NCBI GenBank assembly: GCA_023101885.1
Contig: JALPQD010000125.1
Location: 2,504,973 to 2,568,972, forward strand
Source of the DNA: Typhlomys cinereus
Lineage: Eukaryota; Chordata; Mammalia; Rodentia; Platacanthomyidae
Direction: 5' to 3'
Length of the DNA stretch: 64,000 bases
Position numbers and translations under genes: made by a program. Position 1 is the stretch's first letter. Every line of letters begins with the position of its first letter. The notes beneath the pieces are model-generated. The model did no database searches, was not told the origin of the DNA, and worked only from the letters and a program-made list of their open reading frames with translations. Positions 1 through 10,132 of this stretch are shown one piece after another.

Positions 1-430
1 CCCTATTGCATTTTAGCACAGCAAGGAAAAGTATGGAAATAGACAAACATAAACACAACACAACAGTGGAAAGACCACTGCACAAGGTTGCTCCTGAAAG
101 ATGACCGACTGATAAATCACCCATGTGTTTGAAAGATCAGCCAGCAAAAGAACTTTCCCAAACTATTTATTTTTACAACCAGTTTAAGGATTTCAGGAAG
201 CAACATAGATAGAGAAGGGGAAAAAAAAGAGACTACAGAACAGGGTGGTTGGACATGCACTTGGGAGGCTAGGCGGGTAGAGAGCAAAAAGTTCACCCCA
301 GCCTAAGCTAAAAGGGAAAGCTTGTCTCATATAAAAAATTTTTTTGAAAAACCTGAAAATGTAGGTCATGTCATGCAGAAGGATGCCTGGACACCCCACA
401 CTCCCAAGATCTGCTTGGCTCTGGTCAGGA
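1..430 (+). repeat. Direct-repeat copy 1 within arm L, with B1-like segment
   Basis: This block resembles 3985-4430 in the same orientation, sharing the start (ttgcattttagc), the acaaacacaa-rich stretch and the later gtgggtcacgtcctgcag-type segment in diverged form. Around 244-345 it looks like a 7SL-derived B1/Alu-type SINE: cacttgggaggct, an agcct segment and a tgtctc followed by an A-rich tail. The mirror copies in arm R are about 33130-33545 and 28490-28750. So the arm contains an older internal duplication. Confidence 0.6.
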
Positions 431-489
431 GGAGCGCTCACCACTGCCCCACCACAGGCCATTCAAGACTGTGCTCAGCTGTGCTCACA

Positions 490-786
490 GCTCCACAACC
501 ACACGTGTGCTATGTTGTGCATGTGTGTTTGTGTGTGCACATGTGCACGGAGTGTGAACTAGATTCACTATCTGTCACTGTGGAGGATCAAGGGTGACTT
601 TGGGAATCATTCTGGGTTGCTTCCTTCTCCTTTTTGTTTTTCACTAGGCTACCCCAGGCTCCACCTCCAAGAACTGAAAGTGCAGGCAGCTGCCATTTTG
701 GTCTGGTGGTTTTCCATGGGATCCCGACCCAAGTCCTTCTGTTTCCAAGACAGAGTCTTGACACCTGAGCCATCTCTCCGGCACAC
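490..786 (-). repeat. tRNA-derived B2-superfamily SINE, old copy (arm L)
   Basis: On the minus strand the element begins tgtgccggagagatggctc, the A-box type head of B2-like SINEs, and ends in a GT/AC-rich tail near 500-545. The body resembles the younger copies at 34918 and 35720. The mirror copy in arm R begins near 32397 and is broken by an LTR. Sharing between arms shows this insertion predates the inverted duplication. Confidence 0.65.
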
Positions 787-1229
787 AACTGTTAATTTCT
801 ATTAACTCCTCCTGTTGCTGAAGCTGTTAAGTCAGTGTGTTAGATCAACTGAAGTGAGTGCCCTTCCTCCGTGTCTTCTTCCCTTGACATCTCCTGGGAC
901 AGCCCCACTAGCTCCATCTTCTCCTGGCCACTGAAACTGGACACATTTCCCAAGATCCCAGAAAAACGGGTGCAGAGGCAGAGGTCACAATGAGACCCTG
1001 GAAAGCCCACACCCTACTATCTGGTTGCACAATGAGATGCCTCTCACTTCAACGCCCACAATGAAATGGTTATTCAGATGCCTTCCAAAGAGGCTGTGAA
1101 TGGCAGTAAATTGAGGACATAAAGAAAAGCTCCTGACTGCAAATGTTTTAAGGCAAGGCTTGTTGTGCAATTGTCTCCTATCACTATTTTCCTTTAGCCC
1201 TGCACATAAAGCAGTATCAGGTGATGAAT

Positions 1230-1330
1230 TATGTGTGTATAATTAAAATGTGTATGATAAATACACATTAATTGTATATATAGTATATATTACATATAAA
1301 TATTACATATATATATAATATACATAAAAG
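1230..1330. repeat. AT-rich microsatellite
   Basis: Irregular TA/ATATAT tract. The mirror in arm R (about 31830-31890) has instead a long pure TA run followed by a GT run, so the tract has changed length and composition since duplication. Confidence 0.8.
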
Positions 1331-2978
1331 CTTTTAAAAATGGAAGTATCAAAGAATGTAGAAAAAACTCCAATGCACATATAGGGGTGCATTTCTCTCA
1401 AGTTCAGCACCCACCCCACACTCATGGCAGACTTAGGACACAGGCTGGGAGGAATATGACCGACCCAAGACAGACTTTATGTCCCTTTGCTTGAGAGGGG
1501 AGCATAAGGCACATGATGGATGCAGCCTAGCGACCCAGTGATGCAAAACGGGGTGCCACATAAACAGTCCTCCCTATAGTTCTCACACCTGAGAGTCATG
1601 GGGTGACAGCTAGGACCCAATCTCTAAAGTATTCTCATAAGTGTCAATCCTGGGAGATCTTTCCCACAGTGGCACGTTCACAAAAGATTCCTTAGAAACT
1701 GTCTGTGTGCCTCAGTGTATATTCATCACCCTGTGTCTTCCATTGCCAGGGCTTCAAGTTCTCACATTAAGACCTTGGGATCTGATGAAACTATGAGCTT
1801 CTCTCCAGCAAGGAACCTGTCAGACAGTGAAGAGACAATAGCGACAGACAGAAAATCTAAGCATCATCACACAGAACAATAATGTCTAGCATACACAAAG
1901 GGCAGAGTAACCTAGATAAAGGGTTGTGTGAGGCATCTCCCCAGGAAAAGTATTCATACAACTGCCTGTTAATTTTCTACATTAGAGGGGAAATGAGGGA
2001 GCAAACTGAATGAGGCTGAATCTCCAATCAAAGGTCTAGGGACTGTGTGTCTCAAGACCTGCTGGTCTGTATGTGCCTCTTGCTCTATCTCCTCCTGTCT
2101 TTCATCATTTGTAGACATCTATCACCAAGTATATCTTCTACGTGTGTCTGGCATCTCCTCATGCCAAAAGGACTTTTGCTTGGTGCAGGACAAGGCAACA
2201 TTCAGTGCTTCTGCACAGCTCTGATACCTCCAGACCTGCTGCCAGGAGCCACCTGCAGGAGGACTTGGGAAAGGCAGGCAGATAAAAGAGTAACTAAGAC
2301 CATTCCTGTGATGGTCATTACCCTGGACTCTTCTCTTCACTGGGACAAAAAAGGACCCAAATCCAGCTCTGATGGAACAGGCTTGTGATCCAGGTAAATA
2401 ACAAAGCAAGGCACAAGGATCACAGGTTCAAGGATAGCATGAGCTGAATGCTTTTTATCTTAAAAGAAAATATTCAACCTATCAGTGGCAGAGAAGATGC
2501 CTAGCAGATGGAAACACAGAGGTTTCTTCCTATTACCACATACACACACATACACACACGCATGAATACATCCACACACATACATATAAAAAAAATCCAT
2601 ATAGCACACAAACACACAAATACATACACAGAAACATTCGGAACACACACATAGCAAAATTAGTGAAGTAACTCAGAGAGGGAAAGAGCGTAATGAAAGT
2701 CACCAAACTATAAAGTGAGAATCCTGTGTTCGGCCAGTCGTAGAAATGCCATGAACAGAATGTCAAGCATCATACAGAAAAGATTACAACAACTGATGGT
2801 CAGCAGGCAAAGATGGACAAGTGACAGCACAAACAAGGCTGCTTACGTGACAAGATTTGAACTTCCAATGACAGTCCCATATTGGCACAATGAAGTGAGG
2901 AGACAGTACTTATTCCTTTGCACACAAATAGGATTAGAACTTCCCTGGCCTATTCGGGAATTCAGCCCAGCTACTCAC

Positions 2979-3065
2979 CATTGCTGTCCTGGAGCAGAAG
3001 GTGTGTGGCCCTGGATCTTCACACACCACCTGGTGAGTTAAATTCAAGGAACCTCAAGATTATAC
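2979..3065 (-). CDS. Exon 2 (start-codon exon) of the left, leftward KRAB-ZNF paralogue, partial gene
   Basis: On the minus strand a pyrimidine-rich acceptor (ccccttttccag, ending at 3066) precedes an 87-bp exon whose last three bases are ATG (complement of 2979-2981), followed at once by the donor GTGAGTAG. This is the mirror of exon 2 at 29608-29694, same length and same splice sites, with about eight substitutions. The ATG at the exon end is in phase 0, as needed to join a KRAB-A exon starting on a codon boundary. The KRAB and finger exons would lie left of the window, so whether this paralogue is intact cannot be judged. Only the final three bases would be coding. Confidence 0.7.
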
Positions 3066-3984
3066 CTGGAAAAGGGGTAAGGCCATATCCATTGATGACT
3101 TCAGTCAAAACAGGTTCCCTTACTACTTTGACAAATGGCCCTGGCTGTTTACAAGGATTATACTCTGCATTTGTTCAAATTTCTCAGCAAATACTACCAA
3201 ATGCTGGGATCCTTCACTTTGACTGAGCTGACAAGACTCTTTAAACAGGCATCAAAGTAAATGAAAGTCTCCTCCCTCTTCCCAACTCTTCTTATCAACA
3301 GTCTGTGTTGCCCATGTCTTAGACCTCCAGTTCTGGCCAGTGAGCAACATGAATGCCAAACCCATCCTGATTTCAGGGGCTCCAAAGGGAGGAGTGGTGG
3401 GCTTCAAAGCAGCTGAGTAAGCAAATCCTGACTCTTGTTTTGTTAAGGCCACACTTCACTGGCCAGCAGGGGAGAGGTTTCCCCAGTCTTCATAAAAATT
3501 AACTGTTAGAAGATCTGTGACTCACTGCTCTCAGATTTCACAAGGAGAAGGAACTGAGAATGAATTTCAGGGCCCTACCACCTCTTGGTACACACTCTAT
3601 CATAAAACTAATTCCTGGAGTTGGTGAGATACCAGAGCAGGTAAGATGATTGCTCATACACCTGAAGATCTACATTTGACTTCTAGAAGTCGAATGAGTA
3701 GGAGAAAACTGATTTCTGAAAGTTGTCTTATGACTTCTCTAGACATGCCATGTTACAAATAAGCAAAACTACTGATTCTATCTGTGTCTCACAAGAATTA
3801 AATTTCAAAAATACCTGCTTATCTATATTCTTGGGAGGAATTTTCTCAGACTACTTTATGAAGTTCCCAGGACGGCATAGGACACATGCAAACACCTTGC
3901 TATGCTTCCATCTGCCTCGGTCTCCTGAAATATTGGTTCCGACACAATACATTACCCTCCCTGACTTGGGAATGGGGATTTGAA

Positions 3985-4430
3985 CTCATTCTCTGTTGCA
4001 TTTTAGCCACACAAGGTAAGGGCTATATAATTAGACAAACACAAACACACGCAAAACAGACAAAAGGGGCAAGGCCTCTGCACATGATTGCACCTGAAAA
4101 CGGAGTGGAAAATAATCCATCTGTGTGAAGGATCAGTCAGCTGAAGAAATTTCCAAGACAAGAACTTTTACAACGAGTTTCAGGATTCAGGAAGCCGCAT
4201 ACACAGAAGAGGAAAAAAGAGACAATGAACAGAGCGGCTGGATCTGCCCTGGAGATTGGATGGTCGGGGCCGAGTTTCCCGGTCTAGGCTATAAAGGGAA
4301 AACGTGTCTCTTACACACTGTTCAGACAAACATTCCTGGAAGTGTGGGTCACGTCCTGCAGGAGGAGCCCCGACACCCCACCATCCAGAGGCCTGCGGTG
4401 CTCAGGCTGAGAACTGCACCACCAGCTGGG
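3985..4430 (+). repeat. Direct-repeat copy 2 within arm L
   Basis: Diverged copy of 1-430, about 3985 bp away and in the same orientation, ending against the CpG island. The same pair exists in arm R in reverse order (about 28490-28750 and 33330-33545), so this duplication is older than the arms. Confidence 0.6.
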
Positions 4431-4682
4431 CACCCCTAAACCAGGCAGAGCACAGCCCCACCCCGACGCCCCCAGGCTGCTCCCCCAGCGCCCCCGCCCT
4501 ACCGGGAACCCCCAGCCGCCGACTCCTGCGACGCTGCAGCCCCGCGCTCCCCCCGCAGCCCCAGGCTCAGGGGCGTCACCTCCGCGCTCAGGGCGCCGCC
4601 GCCCCACGGCCGCACCCGGCTCCGGAGCCCGCACGAGGCCGGGACACGCGGCTGCTCGCCGGCCGGGACCCGCCGCACTCAC

Positions 4683-4850
4683 CGCTGCGGCGCCGGGACA
4701 GACCGCGGCTCCCTCGCCTCCCGCGGCTCCCGCGGCTCCGGCGGCTCCCGCGGCTCCCGCGGCTCCCGCGGCTCGTCCCCGCCAGAGGCCGCGGATCCAG
4801 AGCCGCAGCGGGAACACGCGGCCCGAGCAGAGATGAAGGCGGAGAAGGGG
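4683..4850 (-). other. Exon 1 (5' UTR) of the left KRAB-ZNF paralogue
   Basis: The splice donor is GTGAGTGCGG on the minus strand, immediately after 4683, mirroring the donor at 28214. The transcription start is not determinable, so the upper limit is a guess based on the CCAAT boxes. The exon contains the 9-bp repeat at 4703-4774. No start codon leads into a sensible frame, so it is taken as untranslated and joined to exon 2 at 3065. Confidence 0.55.
4703..4774. repeat. 9-bp GC-rich tandem repeat (8 units) in exon 1
   Basis: Eight consecutive 9-bp units, mostly ccgcggctc with two variants (cctcgcctc, cggcggctc). The matching place in arm R (28166-28192) has only three units. The repeat lies in the presumed 5' UTR, close to the donor. 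Confidence 0.85.
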
Positions 4851-5479
4851 CTGGACGCAAAGGCCCCTGGGAGGCCCTGGAAGCCCGCCCCTCCTCCCGG
4901 TCTGGGGGCTGATTGGACGGTCCTCCCCGCACGCCTTCCCATTGGACAACGCGGTCCTCTCAGCCCAGAGTGACAGGACCTGACAGTCACAGTGATGAGA
5001 GGAGAGCTGCAATTTCTTGCCCGCAGTTATTGTAAAGTGTGACTTGCTCTAGGCATCTGTCTGCTGTTTCCACTGAATGTCGCACATGAGGCTGTGTGAG
5101 CTACTGAATCAGCTTCAAACAGATGTTATTCCCAAGTCAAATTATATTAAAAAAAAAGCTAAATTTATTGCCAATGTGCTCTTTGTTGAAGCCAATCTGA
5201 GTTTTAAAATATCCAGAACACACAAAATATGAGCAGAAGTAACTTTTTAACTTAAGCATGTGACAACTATATATTAGGTTTTATATAGAGAGATATAGAT
5301 ATGTGCCCATGTATATTGTTTGAATTTATTCCTCTCCTTAGACTTCCTTGCACCTACTCAGCTTATTCTTATTCTTCCCAATGGTTAAAAAAAAAAACAA
5401 AAACTCTCCATACATGTCACATGTACTCCAATACTTGTAAGCTTTTCCCGTGTGCTTATGTGACTGTGTGTTTGTGTGT

Positions 5480-5640
5480 GTGATCACTGTGGAATGAAGG
5501 GAATGAGGGTAGGAGAAGAGTGAGGATGGGAAGGGTGGAAGAGGGGAGAAGTGGAAGGGGCTTGGATTGGGACAAACACATAAAGCCATTTTGTTTGTAA
5601 ATAAATTAATAAAAATGTTAAAATATACACATGGAATTTA
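5480..5640 (+). repeat. LINE-1 3' UTR remnant, purine-rich (arm L)
   Basis: GA-rich tract followed by a diverged form of the standard LINE-1 tail of this genome (tttgtatgagtggaaa then A-rich). The mirror copy on the minus strand is at about 27290-27450. It predates the inverted duplication. Confidence 0.6.
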
Positions 5641-6194
5641 TTGTGCAACCAACACATCAAAGACAAAAGATTTTTTTCATTTTTCATCATGCAAGAAACT
5701 TAAAAATATGTACATACCAATGACTCCCATTCTCTTGAGTAGTTGCATGTTGTTTTTGATTTAGAATGCAGACAAAATTACATTACCATATTTGAACCAT
5801 TTTTCTATGAATAGAAGTGCTATTGACATATATAGCGTCTGTGGTGAATTAAGTTTTTCCTTGAACCGATGCAATCAAACAAGGTACTCAAACAAAAGGC
5901 CTTGAATTTTTCTTTTTTATTTCATTAAAAGAGAAAGTGTGAGTTGGCAGGAACAGGTGTAAATTTGAAGGACAGACAGAAACTTTCCAAGTCAGTTGTA
6001 TTCTTCCATGGTGTCTCTCTATGAAAAGTTACACCTAGGTAGGGCAAGCACCTTACAATGGAAGAATCACTCCCCTTTGACTGCAAGGCTACAAGGGAAA
6101 ATGCCACATGGGAAAAGACATCTGTCCAGCTACTGGATTCAGAATCCTGAAACTCAAGTGTTTTCAATCTTGGATGCACACTGAAATCCCCAGA

Positions 6195-6310
6195 AGGATG
6201 TGTGCGGGGTTGGTGGGAGGAAGTGATTACACTGATCACACCTGCAATTCCAGCACTTGTTTTGTTGGCAGTAGGAGAATCAGGAACTGAGTGATCTAAT
6301 CTGAAACCAT
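6195..6310 (+). repeat. B1-like (7SL-derived) SINE fragment
   Basis: Contains cacacctgcaattccagcac followed by a degraded gcaggagaatc-type segment, the usual B1/Alu left part. The mirror copy in arm R is near 26570-26690. Confidence 0.5.
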
Positions 6311-6699
6311 GGTTTACCTGGGACTCAGTGTGCCATGGTCTATTTTGTGTGGCACAGAGCAGTAAGGCTTGTGATCAAGTGGCCATCGTCACCTGATCAG
6401 AAAGGAAAATTGAGCTTCCAGCACATTCACTGCTCAGACACTGCAAAGCCAGCTTCCTGTGATGGTAGCAGGCAGCTGCCTTACAGGGCCGTGATCCAGG
6501 TTAATTGGTAAAACCCAAAAGAAACAAAAGAAAAAGTAAGACCCTTGGGATTGCCCACTGTGTTCTGACAACTGTGGAGGTAGATGGTAGAACAACAGGA
6601 TTCATGTTATCTCAATTTCCTGATCATTATCTGCTCCTAACTCCACAGTTGCTGCTAAGCCACCATCTTACCTGGAAGCCCTCAACATTTTAATTTTAA

Positions 6700-8318
6700 C
6701 TGCATTTTATTAATTAACTTGAATCTTTCAAAATTTTATATGTATGCAATGCAATGATGACCCACTCTGTCATATCTATGTCCTATCTATTTCCCAACAA
6801 ATATTTTCCTTATATTCACGGTTTATTTTTTCATTTTTGTTTTGTCACTCACTGAATTTAATAGGCCCATAAGAGTGATCATTAGCCATGAGTTCTGAGG
6901 ATTCCATTGGGAACTCGTTTTCTCAGCAGTGAAAGAACAACCATGAGTTTACAAGTAGCCAGTAGTCTAGCATTAAAATTTAGGGGCCCATGAGTGGCAA
7001 TCCCACACATGACTGAGGGTTGGCTAGCCAGTGCATTGTGGGTCTAAAGTAGGGAAGTAAAGTTTATGTTAGCTCATGGTTGTATTGTTGGTGTAACACC
7101 TGCAGGATGCCATCTTGTTCTCCTTCTGGTCTCCTGGCTCTATGCTGCTCATCTCTTCTTTTTCCACCAGTCTTACAATGGGTGGTATAAATGGCTTCTT
7201 TACTGATGAGCCCTCAGGGATCACTTACTCCAAGTACACTGGGCAGTATGCAGTGTCTGCATTCACCACCATTCCCTCCTAGGGGAAGTTTCTTTGATTA
7301 GGAGGTAGAACAGCTTGTATCTTTTATAGGCACATTAATATTCAGTAGACAGCTTGAGGCTCTGTCAATCAGTATAAACAACATTACCAACATCTACCTC
7401 TTTAGGCCTCAAAATTCTGAAGGCACAGCTTTTTTCCCCACAGGTTCATGGAAGCCATCATATGTTCCTTCCTTTAGAGGCTGATTAAAAACCAGCAAGG
7501 GAGCAGTTAATTCCCCCATAAGAGCTGCCCTCCATTGCTCAGATGAGTATCGCCTGGTTGGTTGACACCATAGCTTTAGTGCACACAAATGCTTAAGACC
7601 ACTAATGTGTCTTCCTACATAGAAGCCTGTGCAACAAATTTTGGACCTTTGAAAGCTGTCTAGCATGATGAATTTTATACCTTGTTTCAGCATGGTTCAA
7701 AGCACTGTACATGGTGTCTTTACCAGTGGTTCTTCCCATGTAGTTCTGAGAGGGAAACAAGAGGCATCATGAGATACAACATTGTTTGGGAGCACTGAGG
7801 CTTCCAGAGCAAGAGCTCAGTGGAGGTTCACGACACCCAGCATGGTGAGTTTTGTTCAGTGTCCCACTATTCCTAAGAAGAGTTGTTACTTGGCATGCAG
7901 GATATCTGTAGGGAAATGCTCTTTTATACTTTAAGTGAGCTGCAACAGAGTATGTTGCTATAATTTCTCTCCGTCACTGACTGAAGCAGATGCCTCCTTG
8001 ACTCTTCTCTTCCATCACCCACATCACTACAGAGAATATCAAAATCTAATCCCCTCTCTATGACATTGATTTCTGAGTTCTTCTTTATGCCCTCCCTTCT
8101 AGATTTGCCCCCTAATAGTCTATTGATAAGCTCCTGGATTCCAGATGTAATCAGATTTAAAGGCACTGAATAAAATTTTTAAATCTCATGTGCACATATG
8201 AAAAAATATGTAGTATTCATTTTATATTGCCTGGTTAATAACACCCAGTGTAATTATCAATTTCATCCATTTCACACCAAATTTCCTAGTTTAATTTTTT
8301 TAACTGAATAGAATTGTT
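6700..8318 (-). repeat. Old LINE-1 3' region (arm L)
   Basis: Matches 24785-26180 of arm R in reverse complement, where it continues leftward into a recognisable decayed LINE-1 ORF2. The inner boundary of the arm, near 8318, therefore falls inside an old LINE-1. No gene is seen here; short open frames are chance. Confidence 0.5.
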
Positions 8319-8748
8319 TTCTTTCTTTCTTTCTTTATTCATTTTTTCCCCAATCATACAAGCTCAACAAGTACCCTGGTCCTCTCCCTCCTTCCACCCT
8401 TCCCCAGTTCCCCTTGTACCCCCTTTTTCCCCTTTCATGACCCTCCCTCCCCTTCTTCCAGTGCCTCTCCCTTCCCCCCCATCCCCTGGAGCATCCTTTT
8501 GTGGGAATTCCAAATTTCCCTCTGAGTCCTCCACTCCAGTGAGGTATAAGGACTCAGTGGCATAGCCCAGAGCCCTTTCTTGGGCTCCCCACTAGTATTG
8601 GAACACTATTATGACTGTTAATCCCTTGCCTCTAAGAATTCTGGTGCCTGTGATCCATCATTGAGCAGGTCATCCAAACTCAGATTATGGCTACTGCAGC
8701 CCTGACTTGTGTGGAGTATCTTGCATATCGTTGGTCCTCCCCATCTGT
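8319..8748 (-). repeat. LINE-1 3' end insertion
   Basis: Minus-strand LINE-1 3' UTR: the A-rich tail reads as tttctttctttc on the plus strand, followed by the cata-caa-gctcaac-agg-tac type end, a polypurine tract (pyrimidine-rich here) and the standard upstream segment ending ttgcatatcgttggtcctcc. It sits only in arm L, at the arm/spacer junction, so it is younger than the duplication. The same 3' UTR occurs at 39008, 51338 and 56129. Confidence 0.7.
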
Positions 8749-9440
8749 TATGGTTGCATTCCGATGTCAACTTGATAGTTGCAGACTATTTGGGGGATAG
8801 CTGTGGAAGGTTAATGGTTAGAAGTTCGTATGAGTGGAAAAAAATAAATAAATTATTAATTAAAAAAAAAAAGAATGGCCCCTGAACAAGTCTGCAGGTA
8901 GTTGACTGATTGCTGTGGAGAACCTAGCCCATAGTGGGTGGTACTTTCCAGTGGTGGACTGGACAATAGAGGTACAAGGAGGAGGGACTTGCTCTTCCCT
9001 TATCAGGTGTTGACTTGCTGTGCAGTCCACTCTGCATGCATATTGTTTGCCTTTAGAGCATCTGCCCTTCTTGGTTGCTGCTGCCGCCTCCATCCTTCGC
9101 TGACTTGGCGCTTCACCTTCTCCATTACATTGTTGCTGTTCCTGCTGCCTTTGGAGCTTGGTCTCTAGGCCTTGTTGCTGTTTGCTGTTCATCATGACTT
9201 CAGAGCCCAGCTGTTCTTCACCAATGTCAGAACCCAGCATCTTCTCCCCTCCAGAGGAGCAAAGGCTTGAGACCTTCTAGGGATCTTTTGGCTTTGTGGA
9301 ACATTCCAGCCAGGAAAGAGGCTGCTGCAGGTGGCTACCTTTAATGACACTATTTTTATTGAGTTATTTTTTAACAAGCTTATTTATATATACCACATTC
9401 TAGAGATTCTGTCTCTTCAGAGAACCCTGACTAATACAGA
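8749..9440 (+). repeat. 5' LTR of the older ERV-L element
   Basis: Starts TGTTATGG with the ERV-L-type tgtcaacttgatag motif and ends with ctcttcagagaaccctgactaatacag, the same end as the younger ERV-L LTRs. It is followed at 9444 by a tRNA-Leu-type primer-binding site (tggtaccgagagtgg). A short LINE-1 tail (gttcgtatgagtggaaaa plus A-rich, about 8823-8873) sits inside it. The LTR is well diverged from that of the young provirus. Confidence 0.65.
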
Positions 9441-9599
9441 TCTTGGTACCGAGAGTGGTTCTGGAGGAATAGAATTATAAAGATGAATTTCTCTAGTAGG
9501 CTTGAGCTCATCCAGAGCTAGTTTTCCAACACAATGAAACCTCCGGCTACTAAAGACTGCCTTAGTGATATGAAGACCACCAGAACTCTGTTGTGTGAA
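9441..9599 (+). pseudogene. Older ERV-L internal start, gag 5' end (interrupted)
   Basis: Primer-binding site at 9444 and the beginning of gag, homologous to 10094-10250 of the younger element (gtggttctggag, then atgaatttc). It is cut at 9599 by the younger provirus and resumes at 16149. The duplicated GTGAA (9595-9599 and 16149-16153) marks the break. Confidence 0.75.
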
Positions 9600-10011
9600 T
9601 GTGATAGTTAAGCCTGGGTGTCAACTTGACACACAGGGTATTAACTAAGCTGGGCTGAGACCACCTCTGGAAAAGGATCAATTGAGACTACTTGAAAGGA
9701 TAGTACACGCCCTAGATCCTATCAGAACTCCAAAGCTCTCAAAGGATTCTTCCAATACTGCATTGTATAAAAAGGAGCCACCAAGGAGAACAGATCCCTT
9801 CTTGCAACTGTGCTAGGAATCGTTCTTCCTTCCGGCTGCCCGGTTCCTTCGACCTTCCAAGACTCCAGGAGTTCTCGAGCCTTCAGCCAGCACCTACTTG
9901 ACTACCGAACTGAGCAACTAGCTGTGGGCAGCCATCGTTGGAACTACCGCGGCTACTGACAGGCTTCGCTGGACTACCTCGGCCATATCTGTAAGCCAAC
10001 TCAATAAATTT

Positions 10012-10046
<35 letters not shown>

Positions 10047-10088
10047 GTTCTGTGAATTCTGTGACTCTAGAGAACCTTAACTAATACA
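9600..10088 (+). repeat. 5' LTR of the young ERV-L
   Basis: TGTGATAGTT...CTAATACA, 489 bp. It has a TATA box (tataaa, 9766-9771), a polyadenylation signal (aataaa, 10003-10008) and a TA dinucleotide run at about 10014-10043. It is longer than the 3' LTR only because of the TA run. Confidence 0.92.
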
Positions 10089-10093
10089 GAAAT

Positions 10094-10111
10094 TGGTACC
10101 AGAAGTGGTTC
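10094..10111 (+). promoter_or_regulatory. ERV-L primer-binding site
   Basis: The sequence tggtaccagaagtggttc, five bases after the LTR end, resembles the complement of the 3' end of a leucine tRNA, as expected of ERV-L. The spacing is slightly longer than in many retroviruses but the same in the older copy. Confidence 0.75.
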
Positions 10112-10132
10112 TAGAGAAGCAGAATTGTAAGA

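Larger units (their letters stand above)
4440..4995 (-). promoter_or_regulatory. CpG-island promoter of the left KRAB-ZNF paralogue
   Basis: Very GC- and CpG-rich block in AT-rich surroundings. Two inverted CCAAT boxes (ATTGG at 4912-4916 and 4941-4945) lie upstream of exon 1 when read leftward. The equivalent boxes are at 28001-28005 and 28030-28034 in arm R. No TATA box is evident, as is usual for KRAB-ZNF promoters. Several long open frames on both strands here are by-products of GC content and of the 9-bp repeat, and are not called as genes. Confidence 0.75.
1..8318. repeat. Left arm (L) of a large inverted repeat
   Basis: Reverse-complement match to 24785-33545. Matching landmarks run in opposite order: the CpG island (4440-4990 against 27960-28500), exon 2 (2979-3065 against 29608-29694), a SINE (about 490-786 against 32397 to 33020) and the terminal block (1-420 against about 33130-33545). 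By eye exon 2 differs at about 8 of 87 positions, so the arms are roughly 90 percent identical there. The arm is cut by the window start, so its true outer end is unseen. The inner end is where a LINE-1 3' end and then an ERV-L LTR begin. Confidence 0.9.

Noticed and set aside
2047..2388. A 113-codon frame in arm L with a hydrophobic N-terminus, largely shared with arm R (minus strand near 30661-30300).
   Set aside because: The arms are about 90 percent identical anyway, and the right copy has a 4-bp indel that breaks the frame. No domain or start context supports a gene.
4304..5012. Long arginine/alanine-rich open frames on both strands of the left CpG island (and 27956-28768 on the right).
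   Set aside because: They overlap on both strands, follow GC content and the 9-bp repeat, and lie over a promoter, exon 1 and intron. Stop scarcity in GC-rich DNA explains them.
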